From: Pirellula staleyi DSM 6068
GTDB lineage: Bacteria; Planctomycetota; Planctomycetia; Pirellulales; Pirellulaceae
Direction of reading: 5' to 3'
Assembly: GCF_000025185.1 (NCBI RefSeq)
Contig: NC_013720.1
Span: 4,588,001 to 4,652,000 of the forward strand
Length of the DNA stretch: 64,000 nt
This document shows, in pieces, positions 1 through 8,891 of this stretch (the stretch's first letter is position 1; every line of letters begins with the position of its first letter). A program made the translations under genes and the position numbers. The notes under the pieces were generated by a model. The model had not been told where the DNA came from. It saw only the letters and a program-made list of their open reading frames with translations, and searched no databases.

Positions 1-190
1 ACAGCCGGGTTACAAGGTGCCCCTTCCACATCCACAGTCCAGAAACGAGCAGCACCGGCATGAAGAGGTATTGAAACATGTAGCGGTAGGGTTCGGTCTC
101 GGCCGGTGGACCATACACCAGCCCGATCAAAGGCAAACCAAAGAGGATATGCACCCAGCGGAGTATCGTGCGTTGTGTGGCTTGATTCAT
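1..190 (-). CDS. Integral membrane protein of unknown function, cut by the left edge
   Basis: An open frame runs from an ATG at 190 to the window edge without a stop, giving the first 63 residues. It begins MNQATQRTILRWVHILFG and has two hydrophobic segments, at about residues 10-26 and 40-54, separated by a short loop containing YGPPAETEPY. The C-terminal part lies outside the window. I do not recognise a named family. It lies 190 bases downstream of the SRPBCC gene on the same strand, so it could belong to that ArsR-led unit, but the gap is large enough for its own promoter. No clear Shine-Dalgarno sequence precedes the start. Confidence 0.6.
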   Translation of the reverse strand, partial: MNQATQRTILRWVHILFGLPLIGLVYGPPAETEPYRYMFQYLFMPVLLVSGLWMWKGHLVTRL

Positions 191-380
191 GTTGGATTAA
201 GCAGTGGTACTTGTGAATACTCGTAGTGATAGTGCGACGTAGTAGTTCGGCTTTGCTGCGGATGGGAATCGAGAATGATCGAGTAAATAATGCAGACGGA
301 TAGGGAAGCGTGAGGTCTAGCGTGCTTCACTCGCCGATCTTTCGAGTACGACTGAAAATGCTATAGCCCCAATTGGCTCG

Positions 381-1280
381 CTAATTGTTTGTCTGAGAGA
401 GCACAGCTTCGAGCCGGTCGAGAACTTGCACGTTGGCTGTTTCGCTAAGGACTCGCATTTTTGCGGCCAGTTCAGGGCTCTCAAACTGCTGAACCCACGA
501 TAGCAACGTTTGCTTGCCACCAGTTTCATCGCTTCGATCGGTGAGCGTGACTGTGAGCAAGAACCACGGAGCCACCACATGCTCGATCACGATTTTTTGA
601 TCGGGCTGAATCTCGCGAAAAAAGCTGTCGTTCGGGTAATGGGCACCACTTGGGGCGTGCATCACAAACAGCCAGCGACCATCGACCTTGAACTCGAATT
701 GCTCGAAGGTGCTGGTAAAACCTGAAGGACCCCACCACGCTGCGAGTTGCTCGGGCTGCTCGAATGCGGCGAATATCTTGCGCGGACTGAAATGGAACAG
801 TCGCTCCGTATAGACCGCTGAGCTTCGCGATTCGGCCCAAACTGTTAGCTGCTCCAGCATCATGGACCAGCCATACTCGGCCCCAGCTAGCGCGTGCTCG
901 CCAAAAGGCTGTGTAACGTCGAAGCCAGCGTGCTCGAAGAAAAGGCGTGTCCCATTCCCATCGGGTTCAAGGCGAAAACTGACTTGCGTATTCTCGACAG
1001 GTCCGCTCACCGACCACGAGAAGACGAGTCGGCCACCGCAGTTTTCACCCGCTGCATTCTGGCGCGGCGGATCGCACTCGAGAACTTGGCAGCGAACCGT
1101 GAGACCCTCGAAACCAACGCTCGGCTTCGGTGGCACCCGAAAGGTGAAGCGGTGCCCGACAATCGGCTGAAAGTCGTTGGGATACATCCAGTCGGCTAGC
1201 GCCGCACTTGTTGTCAGCGCTTGCCAAACTTGCGCAATGGGCTGTGGAACGACAATCTCTCGCTGAATCGAGCGGGTCAT
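381..1280 (-). CDS. Tandem SRPBCC (AHSA1-type) domain protein
   Basis: This 299-residue protein carries two START-like (SRPBCC/AHSA1) domains in a row. The first starts at RSIQREIVVPQPIAQVWQAL and covers about residues 3-140; the second starts near VYTERLFHFSPRKIFAAF and covers about 150-295. Such domains form a cavity for hydrophobic ligands; typical family members have one domain of about 140-160 residues, so this is a fusion or duplication. The ATG at 1280 was chosen because it overlaps the stop of the upstream ArsR gene in an ATGA. This indicates translational coupling; arsR-SRPBCC pairs are common in bacteria. The ligand and role are unknown. Confidence 0.85.
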   Translation of the reverse strand: MTRSIQREIVVPQPIAQVWQALTTSAALADWMYPNDFQPIVGHRFTFRVPPKPSVGFEGLTVRCQVLECDPPRQNAAGENCGGRLVFSWSVSGPVENTQVSFRLEPDGNGTRLFFEHAGFDVTQPFGEHALAGAEYGWSMMLEQLTVWAESRSSAVYTERLFHFSPRKIFAAFEQPEQLAAWWGPSGFTSTFEQFEFKVDGRWLFVMHAPSGAHYPNDSFFREIQPDQKIVIEHVVAPWFLLTVTLTDRSDETGGKQTLLSWVQQFESPELAAKMRVLSETANVQVLDRLEAVLSQTNN

Positions 1281-1609
1281 GCTTTGCTCTGCTTCGCTAA
1301 ATGCTGCTGAAGTCGCTGAAGACGATCGTCCCAAAATCGTTCGTAGTGCGCGAGCCAATCTCGCACCGGGGCAAGTCGCTCGGGAACAAAGTGATAGAGA
1401 CGCTGACGCCCCTGTCGCTGCTCGGTAAGCAGACCGGCGTCGAGCAAAATGCGTAGATGCTGCGACACCGCGGGGCGACTCATCGCAAAGTGACCAGCAA
1501 TCGCACTGACAGACTGGTCTTCTTCCGCAAGCAGATCCAGCATCTGCCGGCGCGCAGGATGACTGATCGCTCCAAAAATATCAGCCTCACGCTCGATCGT
1601 TCTCACCAT
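1277..1609 (-). CDS. ArsR-family winged-helix repressor
   Basis: A 110-residue ArsR/SmtB-type transcription factor. AISHPARRQMLDLLAEEDQS is the classic N-terminal signature, followed by the recognition helix SRPAVSQHLRILLDAGLL and the wing RQGRQRLYHF. I see no obvious metal-binding Cys cluster, so it may sense something other than arsenic, as do many ArsR proteins paired with SRPBCC genes. The ATG at 1609 lies only about seven bases after a good -10 element (1616-1621), which suggests a leaderless mRNA; an in-frame ATG at 1630 would fall inside the promoter. A perfect inverted repeat at 1623-1638 is the probable autoregulatory operator. It is translationally coupled to the SRPBCC gene. Confidence 0.9.
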   Translation of the reverse strand: MVRTIEREADIFGAISHPARRQMLDLLAEEDQSVSAIAGHFAMSRPAVSQHLRILLDAGLLTEQRQGRQRLYHFVPERLAPVRDWLAHYERFWDDRLQRLQQHLAKQSKA

Positions 1610-1615
1610 GGGGCC

Positions 1616-1645
1616 AATATACGTAAGCATTTGCTTACCTGTCAA
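1616..1645 (-). promoter_or_regulatory. arsR promoter with operator in the spacer
   Basis: Reading the minus strand, TTGACA (1645-1640) is followed after 18 bases by TATATT (1621-1616). The spacer holds a perfect 7-bp inverted repeat, GTAAGCA-AA-TGCTTAC, at 1623-1638. This is the size and symmetry expected of an ArsR dimer site, and its position would block RNA polymerase. The start codon at 1609 sits where transcription should begin. The operator assignment is inferred from position and symmetry. Confidence 0.65.
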
Positions 1646-1885
1646 GCCGCACTCTCTCCGTCCTCACAAACGCACGTACTCCATCCGCCACCACCAAAGC
1701 CCCAAATACCTTGGCGATCAGAATTTCAGCCACTGCATTCATACTTTTTTCATTGCACTGTGGATCGCGCTGGATGGTGTTTTTGTTGATATGGCGAGGG
1801 CGGAAATGCTGGTATCATTTGCGTCAGCGATGCGCTGCTGGCGGCGTGCTCCACCTCTCTCCTGATTATCGAGCGGAACTAACCC
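1646..1885. other. Intergenic region between divergent arsR and the oxidoreductase gene
   Basis: This stretch must carry the promoter of the plus-strand oxidoreductase. Apart from the arsR promoter at its left edge I see no convincing -35/-10 pair, repeat or small gene. Confidence 0.4.
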
Positions 1886-3193
1886 ATGTCTGATCAGACG
1901 CAGATTCGTCGACGAACATTTCTTCAATCTACCTTGGCGGCTGGCGCTGCGACTGCAGTTGCGTCCTTTGTTCCTGCTACGGCACTCGGACGACAAGGGG
2001 CTACTGCTCCGAGCGAGAAGATTACTCTCGGTGTGATCGGCATTGGCCCACGCTGCACCTACGACATGAAGTCGATCTTGCCGATGGGGGATGTTCAGTG
2101 CGTGGCGATTGCCGATGTCCAAGCATCGCGACGTGATGCGGGAAAAAAACTAGTCGACGACCACTACAAAAACGCCGACTGCAAACTCTATCGCGACTTT
2201 CGTGAACTTCTGGATCGCAAAGATATCGATGCAGTGCTGATCGCCACCGGCGATCGCTGGCATGCAGCCGCCTCGATCATGGCGGCCCAAGCTGGGAAGG
2301 ATGTCTATAGCGAGAAGCCTTGCGGAATCACGATTGCCGATTGCCAAAAACTGGCCGACACCATGCATGCCGAGAAGCGCGTGTTTCAGGCAGGTACGCA
2401 GCGGCGCAGCGTTCTGAATTTTCAGAAAGCAGTCGAACTGGCTCACTCGGGGAAACTTGGCAAGTTACAGACGATGCACGCATCGGTTTATGTACCGACG
2501 CTCGATAACACCTGGCTCCCTGCGGAACCAACACCAGCGCGCGATGTTGTCGACTGGAATCTCTGGCTCGGCCCATCCGCTTGGCGACCGTACAACCAGC
2601 AGTATGTCGGGGGAAAGTGGCGCGGGCAGTGGGATTTTGACTCCGGCGCTCGACTACTTGACTGGGGTGCTCATACGGTCGATCTGTGCCAATGGGCTAA
2701 TCAAGCGGACAACACTTTGCCAATCGATTACGAGCCGACCGAGAACAGCATCGTCTGCCGCTATGCCAACGGCGTGAAGCTAGTGATCGATTTCCTGCAA
2801 GCACCGTTTGGAGACCGTGCGCCTCATTACATCACCCGACTCGGCACTTGTCCCGTCCGATTCATCGGTGATGAAGGCTCGGTGGAAACGGGAGATGAGG
2901 GAGAGATCGTCGCCTCGTCGAGCACACTACAGAAGCAACTCGATGGTACCAAGCGCGTTCGTGGTCTCGATGTTTCGACGCATGCCCGCGACTTCTTCGA
3001 CTGCATGCGATCGCGCGAAAAGACCGCTGCGAATCCCGACGTGATGCGACGTTCGCACATCGCTTGTCATGCCGCCGCGATCGCTTGGATTCTGAAACGG
3101 AAGCTCACAATCGATCCTGTCACGGAGACGTTTGTTAGCGATCCGGAAGCGAACCTGCTCAGGTCACGTCCTGCTCGCGAATGGGCCGTGTAG
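1886..3193 (+). CDS. Tat-exported GFO/IDH/MocA-family oxidoreductase
   Basis: A 435-residue NAD(P)-dependent oxidoreductase-like protein. The N-terminus has a twin-arginine signal (RRRTFLQS, about residues 8-15, then a hydrophobic Ala-rich stretch), so it is probably exported folded. The Rossmann fold begins at ITLGVIGIG (about 46-54) and the family motif EKPCG is at 143-147, followed by the GFO C-terminal alpha/beta domain. Members act on sugars and polyols; planctomycetes carry many Tat-exported paralogues whose substrates are mostly unknown. No partner gene adjoins it. The ATG at 1886 gives an intact signal peptide. Confidence 0.9.
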   Translation: MSDQTQIRRRTFLQSTLAAGAATAVASFVPATALGRQGATAPSEKITLGVIGIGPRCTYDMKSILPMGDVQCVAIADVQASRRDAGKKLVDDHYKNADCKLYRDFRELLDRKDIDAVLIATGDRWHAAASIMAAQAGKDVYSEKPCGITIADCQKLADTMHAEKRVFQAGTQRRSVLNFQKAVELAHSGKLGKLQTMHASVYVPTLDNTWLPAEPTPARDVVDWNLWLGPSAWRPYNQQYVGGKWRGQWDFDSGARLLDWGAHTVDLCQWANQADNTLPIDYEPTENSIVCRYANGVKLVIDFLQAPFGDRAPHYITRLGTCPVRFIGDEGSVETGDEGEIVASSSTLQKQLDGTKRVRGLDVSTHARDFFDCMRSREKTAANPDVMRRSHIACHAAAIAWILKRKLTIDPVTETFVSDPEANLLRSRPAREWAV

Positions 3194-3220
3194 AGCGTAC
3201 TGAGCAAATGGAGAACGCGT

Positions 3221-3256
3221 TGAAGCTCTAAGCTTCCAAGCATCGCTGGAGCTTCA
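3221..3256. terminator. Hairpin between convergent genes
   Basis: A perfect 8-bp stem (TGAAGCTC at 3221-3228, GAGCTTCA at 3249-3256) lies 27 bases after the oxidoreductase stop. There is no U-tract, so it may be a transcript-end stabiliser rather than an intrinsic terminator. Confidence 0.35.
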
Positions 3257-3342
3257 TGCAATCTGACGTTTGAGCTCGCGCCGATAGCAAGAGCGGCTGT
3301 TGTGCCTGAAGCAGACAGCCAGCTGCAGATTGGAAAAGATCC

Positions 3343-5826
3343 CTAAGGGTTAGCGAATTCGACCTTCATGGCTTTTGTATCGACGCGCACTTCATCGGCG
3401 GAATTCGGCTGCCAATTCGAAACCTCCATGACCCGCTGTCCATTGATGGGTGCCGAGAGAAACAGCTGAATTTCTTTCCACGAATTGAAGAAGACCACGC
3501 TTTCACCCGAGTCGCGATGACGCAGGTAAACCGCTCCCGATTCAATGTAGGGGCCGCCGTGTGAGCCGATTTCGAAAGTGACGCGATGAATGCCTCGCGC
3601 AATTCGAACTTCGCCCGATCCACCGACATCCTTGCCGTTGATCGAAAAACGCCCGCCGCGAGTGATCTCGAGGCTGTAAGTGGCATCTTCAGGAATAGCG
3701 ATACTGGCAGTGCCGATGTACGAGATCTCATCAAATGGGATTCGGCCGCGAACCGTATCTTGAATTTCACGGCTCCAGAGATTGGCATTGGGTACCAGCA
3801 TGTTCACCACCGGATAAGGCTTGCGTTTATCCGAGTAATACAAGTAGACCCCGAGGAACGACTGAAAGGCTGTGTTCGAATTTCGGTTAGGAACTTTCCA
3901 TTCCCCTGGGCCGCTAGCGGCTGGTGGAGTGGTGGGCCGAGTGGGGTCAGTTGGACTAGCGGCCACGGCTGTGGGTGAGGGCTGCACGCTGGCCAGACGC
4001 TCGTTGAGCTCTGTGAGGTACTTTTCGACGCGCGCCTTTTCCAGGCCTGCGAGTTGACCGACGCAGCGGTCGTACCAGTACTTCGCTCGCTTCAGGAGTT
4101 CGGGCTCCATTTCGGCTGTCATCTGCGAGGCCAAGGTGCGCCAGTCGTCCGCCAACTTTTTCTGATCGGCACTGCTTGAAGGGCGTCCGGAATCGGCTTG
4201 TGCCACCGCAGCAAAAATGCCGCCGCTCTTGGAAAGATGAAAAATACCTTTCTCGAGCTCCCCTTTTTGGAACCAGTACCATTTGCCCAACGTTTCGTGA
4301 GCTGATGCATTGCTCGGATCGCTCGTGAGTTGCTGCAGCGCGGCGTCGACCACTTTATAGAGCTGCTCACGCTGCTTCATTTTGGTCGCGCCAGCCGTAA
4401 TCCGTTCGGTCGCCTCGCGATTCTTGGCGGTTTTAGCAATCGTGAGTGCTGCCCGGCCAAGTTCTGTGGCGGCGGTGTACTGATCGGCTTCGATATAGCG
4501 GAGGAACTCTTTTTCCGCGATCTCGAGTGCTTCCAGTCGGTCGGCAGCGGTTCCATTTTCCGATGCTTCCACGAGTAGCTTGGCCGAATCGGCGGCGATG
4601 TTCACGTCGAACGATTCAGAAGCTTCCTGCAGATACTGTAGCGCACGCTGGAGTTCGCCCGCTTCAAGGGCGAGTGAGCGCGACAGTAGCAGCGCAGCTA
4701 AACGGACTTCGGGAGGATTATTCGTATCACGTCCTTGCTGCGCAATTTCATCCGCCACCACCATCTTCGCCGCAGGTGCTTTCGCCTCGTCGAGACGAAC
4801 AGAATAGACTTCGCGAATCTGTCCCTCGGCCGATTTCAGTTGATCGTCGGATGGAACTGGTAGCAGTGATTTCGAAGGTGGGTCGGCAGGAAACGGCGCG
4901 GGGATGTTTGGCTCGGGAACATTGGGGAGCGGTGCCGTCTCGGTTTCATTCGATGTCTCTCCTGGGAATGCTCCAGGAGGAGTGACTGCAGGTGGCGCGG
5001 GGACCGGAGTGCTCATTTCAGGCGGAATGCTCGGATCAGTACCAGGTGATTCTGGCTCCGGAGGCTGTGGCACTGAAGTTTCGGGATCGGTGGTGCCAGG
5101 GGGCGTAGTGCTCGATTCACTTGGAAGCACTCCGGGATCGGCTACTGGAACCACCGGGGGAGGGGCGGGGGGACCGCTGAGGTTTTCGCCATTGGCGGGC
5201 GGAGTTGGATTGTTGACCACTTGGTTGTCGCCACTCATCGAGTACACGACGACAACACCCATCAGCAGAATCAGCAAGAATCCGGAGGCTCCCGCTGCAA
5301 TCAATAGCAGTGGCGACTTTTGAGCGGGTGGTGTATCGACTAGGGCCGCGAACTCGCTTACTGGAGTTGTTGGGTCAGTAGCGGCTGCAGCAAACGCTGG
5401 CGGTGCTACAGAGGGGGCAGCCAAAGGTGGCGGAGGAGGTGGTGGTGGCTCGATGGCTGGAGGAGTGCTGACTGCAGCGATCGGCCGAGCAACAGGCAAC
5501 GCCTTTTTGGGAGGGGGAGCGCTGGCAATACCCGACGAGGCATCAGCCAATTTCGACTTCAGCTGCGCGTCGTACTTGGCTTTAGTTTCAGGCACGAGCA
5601 AACAGGTGCTGGCAGCCGAGACTTCACCGAGCAATTTCTCAGCGAGCTTTCCATTGGGCCCAATCGACATCCGACGCAGATGATCCATGTGCCGATCGGC
5701 TGCATGTTCAATCACGGAAAGGTCGGACTCGAATCGCCGCACACCGAGCAAACGATAGTGGTCGGCGGGCTGTTCTTCGGGAGGAATTCCGAGCCAGCGA
5801 TGATAGGGATTAAACAGGTCGGTCAC
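3343..5826 (-). CDS. J-domain-like membrane protein with Pro-rich linkers
   Basis: An 827-residue protein of a kind common in planctomycetes. Residues 1-90 (starting TDLFNPYHRWLGIPPEEQPA) resemble a J-domain, with DHYRLLGV near the start and KAKYD at its end, but the diagnostic HPD tripeptide is not evident. A Pro/Ala-rich stretch (about 100-165), one transmembrane helix (about 171-198), and a second Pro/Gly/Thr-rich linker follow. After these come a helical TPR-like region (about 350-640) and a C-terminal beta-rich domain (about 680-827) with a PA14-like look. I chose GTG at 5826 because GAGGGG precedes it by seven bases; an upstream TTG at 5847 lacks this. The function is unknown; the layout suggests an envelope scaffold. 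Confidence 0.75.
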   Translation of the reverse strand: MTDLFNPYHRWLGIPPEEQPADHYRLLGVRRFESDLSVIEHAADRHMDHLRRMSIGPNGKLAEKLLGEVSAASTCLLVPETKAKYDAQLKSKLADASSGIASAPPPKKALPVARPIAAVSTPPAIEPPPPPPPPLAAPSVAPPAFAAAATDPTTPVSEFAALVDTPPAQKSPLLLIAAGASGFLLILLMGVVVVYSMSGDNQVVNNPTPPANGENLSGPPAPPPVVPVADPGVLPSESSTTPPGTTDPETSVPQPPEPESPGTDPSIPPEMSTPVPAPPAVTPPGAFPGETSNETETAPLPNVPEPNIPAPFPADPPSKSLLPVPSDDQLKSAEGQIREVYSVRLDEAKAPAAKMVVADEIAQQGRDTNNPPEVRLAALLLSRSLALEAGELQRALQYLQEASESFDVNIAADSAKLLVEASENGTAADRLEALEIAEKEFLRYIEADQYTAATELGRAALTIAKTAKNREATERITAGATKMKQREQLYKVVDAALQQLTSDPSNASAHETLGKWYWFQKGELEKGIFHLSKSGGIFAAVAQADSGRPSSSADQKKLADDWRTLASQMTAEMEPELLKRAKYWYDRCVGQLAGLEKARVEKYLTELNERLASVQPSPTAVAASPTDPTRPTTPPAASGPGEWKVPNRNSNTAFQSFLGVYLYYSDKRKPYPVVNMLVPNANLWSREIQDTVRGRIPFDEISYIGTASIAIPEDATYSLEITRGGRFSINGKDVGGSGEVRIARGIHRVTFEIGSHGGPYIESGAVYLRHRDSGESVVFFNSWKEIQLFLSAPINGQRVMEVSNWQPNSADEVRVDTKAMKVEFANP

Positions 5827-6267
5827 ACAAATCCCCTCGGCTAACAATGCAGTGGATGCCAGCTAGATTTTAAGTGGCAAGCCGATATCGCACAACACTT
5901 TCGGTGGGCTCGATGGACCTCAATTACAATTCCCCCACAATTAAACGCAACTTTTTGGGCAATCTACGGACTTTAGTGCCATATCAACCGAAGCATGCCC
6001 GGCCATCTCTGCCTTGCCCTCGTAGCACCAGGTTGAGTTAGAAGAGCCTCGTGAGCACCCTGAGAGGCTCTCCCTAAGCACCGCGCCATGAACTAGCAGC
6101 ACGACGGGCAATGCCGCGTCTACGCACGGCTAGTTTTTGCATCGCGCCGGCACGACCACTCGGTCGCAGATGCACGCAGTTGCAATACCCTGCCGCGGAA
6201 ATGTTGGCGAAGCATGGGAATCGCGAGAGCGCTGTTTGTTATCGCGGGACGATTGCCCGATTCGCCA
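5827..6267. other. Intergenic region of 441 bases
   Basis: It contains the upstream region of the J-domain-like gene and one hairpin (listed separately). I see no tRNA, small gene or repeat family in it. Confidence 0.5.
6043..6071. terminator. Hairpin downstream of the cupin gene
   Basis: A perfect 8-bp stem, AGAGCCTC (6043-6050) with GAGGCTCT (6064-6071), lies about 200 bases past the cupin stop. No U-run follows on either strand, so the terminator role is tentative. Confidence 0.3.
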
Positions 6268-6744
6268 TCAGTGCGGAGGCAAGAGCAAGGTGACACCATA
6301 CTGCGGTGCTGCGGCAATCACGCGTTCGATATCAGCGGGAGTGATTGGGGGCACAGGATCGGTGATCAAGCAGGGTGTTCCGATCGAGATGAACATTTTC
6401 TCAAGCCCGGCCGGTGCCACGGAGATGATCATCCGCGCGGGCTTCTCTGTTTGATTGCGAAAGCTATGCGCTGTGCCACGCGACACGTTCGCAAACATCC
6501 CGGGAGTTGCCACCACTGTCTGGTCGCCGATCGTGAAGGTGATTTCACCCTCGAGAATGTAGAACGACTCCTCTTCACGCGAGTGGATATGCGGAGGTGG
6601 TCCACCCCCTGGTCCCACCACCGCTTCCCACATGGCGTAGGCGCCACCCGTTTCATCACCCGTGACCAAAAAACGATAGATATCACCGACGATCGCAAAG
6701 GTTTTTCCTTCGTCAGTCGTGCGTACTGTGGCGGGATGTGTCAT
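6268..6744 (-). CDS. Cupin-domain protein
   Basis: A 158-residue single-domain cupin. Cupin motif 1 is visible as PPHIHSREEESFYILEGE (about residues 49-66), with two His and a Glu positioned to bind metal, and motif 2 around SRGTAHSFRN (about 88-97). This is the small stand-alone type, found in enzymes and in sensory proteins. The substrate cannot be read from the sequence. The gene stands alone between larger gaps, and no clear ribosome binding site precedes the ATG. Confidence 0.85.
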   Translation of the reverse strand: MTHPATVRTTDEGKTFAIVGDIYRFLVTGDETGGAYAMWEAVVGPGGGPPPHIHSREEESFYILEGEITFTIGDQTVVATPGMFANVSRGTAHSFRNQTEKPARMIISVAPAGLEKMFISIGTPCLITDPVPPITPADIERVIAAAPQYGVTLLLPPH

Positions 6745-6873
6745 GGCGCTGGAGCTCGTCGTCGCTGGCTGCTGAAAAAGAACGCTTGCCGTAACTACAA
6801 ATTACAGCACTCTAACTTACACGCAGCGCTGCGGCTTGTCAGTCTGCTTGGCACTGGCCGCGTGTGAACTTGT

Positions 6874-7704
6874 TCATCCAGCGACTTCGAGAAGTGGCGC
6901 AAGGAGTTGCCCGGTAAAAATCGTAATCGCCGCGCCTCCTAGCAGGACACGATCGCCACGCACTTCCACCGCGACTTCGCCGCCACGCTGCGACGCTTGA
7001 TACCCCAGCATGCTCGGCTTACCAAGTTTGGAAGCCCAGTACCCCGCTAAACAACAATGGGCCGAACCTGTGACAGGGTCTTCGTTAATTCCGGCAGCAG
7101 GCGCAAAGAAGCGCGAGAGGAAATCATACTTAGGCGAATTCGTACCCTGCGAATTGCTTGCCTTAGCGGTGAGGATGAAGCCGCGACCTTCCGCTTTGCC
7201 TAAGCGATCGAAATTCGGACAGGCCTCGAGCACTTCACGCTCGGTTGCCACCTCCACAAGCCAGTCGAATCGCCCTTTTCCGGTGTAAACCGGCGCAACA
7301 CCGAGCGCTTCGCGCAGTTCCTCAGGCAGCTGCTGTGGTGCCTGCTCGATCAGCGGAAAATCGAGCTCAATCCGCTCCCCGCGCGGCGCTGCAATCAGTC
7401 TTCCACTCCGTGTGGAAAACGTGATCGGCAACCCCGTTTCAGCTGCGGCAATTTCCCATAAATAGTGCGCCGCCGCCAAGGTTGCATGACCACACAAATC
7501 AACCTCGATCGCCGGTGTAAACCAGCGAAGCTCAAAATGGTCGCCGCGTCGCACCGCAAAAGCGGTTTCCGATTGGTTCATCTCTCGGGCCACCATCAGC
7601 AATTGCTGATCGGCAGGCCAGTGTGGCAGCAGAAACACTACCGCTGGATTTCCCCGGTAGGCCTCGGCTGTAAAGGCATCGACAAGCGCGAAAGGACGTG
7701 GCAT
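6874..7704 (-). CDS. PhzF-family isomerase
   Basis: A 276-residue PhzF-like protein (diaminopimelate-epimerase fold). The start MPRPFALVDAFTAEAYRGNP is the standard N-terminus of the family, and the conserved NQSETAF follows at about 43-49, with its Glu as the expected catalytic acid. The second lobe carries GINEDPVTGSAHC and the family length fits. Only a few PhzF proteins act in phenazine synthesis; no phenazine genes are nearby, so the substrate here is unknown. The ATG at 7704 is preferred over an upstream in-frame start that would add 42 unrelated residues. Confidence 0.88.
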   Translation of the reverse strand: MPRPFALVDAFTAEAYRGNPAVVFLLPHWPADQQLLMVAREMNQSETAFAVRRGDHFELRWFTPAIEVDLCGHATLAAAHYLWEIAAAETGLPITFSTRSGRLIAAPRGERIELDFPLIEQAPQQLPEELREALGVAPVYTGKGRFDWLVEVATEREVLEACPNFDRLGKAEGRGFILTAKASNSQGTNSPKYDFLSRFFAPAAGINEDPVTGSAHCCLAGYWASKLGKPSMLGYQASQRGGEVAVEVRGDRVLLGGAAITIFTGQLLAPLLEVAG

Positions 7705-7886
7705 CGAATCGTTTCCTCGAAACAGCAGATCGAACGTAGAGCCTCGGCATAACGCCACAGCGGTTGATGGCAGTACGACAATCACGAGTGCCGACAGGTT
7801 CGCCCTTACCAAGGCTAGTAATTGCCCCATCCGACTCGTACACTCGCTCGCACTGCCCCATTTTCACAACAATCAAAGGAATGCTG

Positions 7887-8792
7887 ATGGTACCGCAACC
7901 TCTCCGCGCCATGTTCAGTCAGCTGACACTGGCAACCACCATGCTCGCCACCATGGTTAGCTTTACTCGAGCTGACGAAAAAAATGTCTACCCACTTTGG
8001 CCCGAGAAATCGGTTCCCGGTGAGACCGGCACCATCGGCGAGGAGCATGTCCTTCCCGATCGCGAAGGCCAAAAGAAAGTGATGCGTGTCACGAACGTCA
8101 CCGTCCCCACGCTCACGGTCTATCAGCCAGTTGCCGAGAAACGTTCGAAGACGGCGGTGGTGATTTGCCCCGGTGGCGGCTATTCGATTTTGGCCTGGGA
8201 TCTCGAAGGGACCGAAGTCGCCGAGTGGCTCAATTCTATTGGAGTCACAGCTGTGGTATTGAAGTACCGCGTCCCAGCTCGCGAAAAGAGCAATCTCGCG
8301 CCGCTACAAGATGTTCAGCGGGCCATTCGCATCGTGCGATCCCAGGCAGCTGACCTCGATATCGATGCCAACCATATCGGCGTGCTGGGCTTCTCTGCAG
8401 GTGGCAACCTCGCCGCCCGCGCTTGCTTACACGACGAACAAAAATCGTATGACAAGCTCGATGCCATCGATGATCTCTCGTGCAAACCCAACTTTGGCGT
8501 GCTGGTCTATCCCGCATATTTGCACGACGAGAAAGGGGGACTCAAACCCGAGTATGCCCCGACCGAAACAACGCCGCCGATCTTTTTTGCTCACGCCTTC
8601 AACGACCCGGTGAAGCCGGAGAGCAGCATCGCTTTGTTCCAAGCACTGCGCGCGAAAGGGGTGAGTGGGGAACTACATATCTACTCGCAAGGTGGTCACG
8701 GCTTCGGGCTACGCAAGAGCGACGATCCTGTTTCGACATGGCCCGCCCGCTGTGCTGAATGGATGACGCGTGAAAAACTGATCGCCCACTAA
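7887..8792 (+). CDS. Secreted alpha/beta-hydrolase (acetyl-esterase-like)
   Basis: A 301-residue exported esterase. A hydrophobic signal peptide ends around FTRADEK (about residue 28). The hydrolase core shows the oxyanion segment VVICPGGGYSILAWD, the nucleophile elbow GFSAGG, an acid region HAFNDPV and the catalytic His in GGHGFGLR. This pattern matches the BD-FAE/acetyl xylan esterase-like group, which removes acyl groups from polysaccharides or small esters. AAAGGA precedes the ATG at 7887 by six bases, deciding the start over the ATG at 7881. Confidence 0.85.
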   Translation: MVPQPLRAMFSQLTLATTMLATMVSFTRADEKNVYPLWPEKSVPGETGTIGEEHVLPDREGQKKVMRVTNVTVPTLTVYQPVAEKRSKTAVVICPGGGYSILAWDLEGTEVAEWLNSIGVTAVVLKYRVPAREKSNLAPLQDVQRAIRIVRSQAADLDIDANHIGVLGFSAGGNLAARACLHDEQKSYDKLDAIDDLSCKPNFGVLVYPAYLHDEKGGLKPEYAPTETTPPIFFAHAFNDPVKPESSIALFQALRAKGVSGELHIYSQGGHGFGLRKSDDPVSTWPARCAEWMTREKLIAH

Positions 8793-8832
8793 TTGGCGAT
8801 GTAGATTTGCGGCAGGACGAGACAACCAATCG

Positions 8833-8860
8833 GAGTCTCCCGCTAACTTCAGGGAGACTC
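8833..8860. terminator. Hairpin between convergent esterase and cytochrome genes
   Basis: A perfect 9-bp stem (GAGTCTCCC at 8833-8841 and GGGAGACTC at 8852-8860) lies midway between two converging stop codons. There is no U-tract on either side, but its placement fits a shared transcript end. Confidence 0.5.
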
Positions 8861-8891
8861 GGGAGGGATTTCTCGGCGAGGAATTAAGTCA

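Noticed and set aside
4904-5323. A Gly-rich plus-strand frame
   Set aside because: It is the antisense of the Pro-rich linker in the J-domain-like membrane protein.
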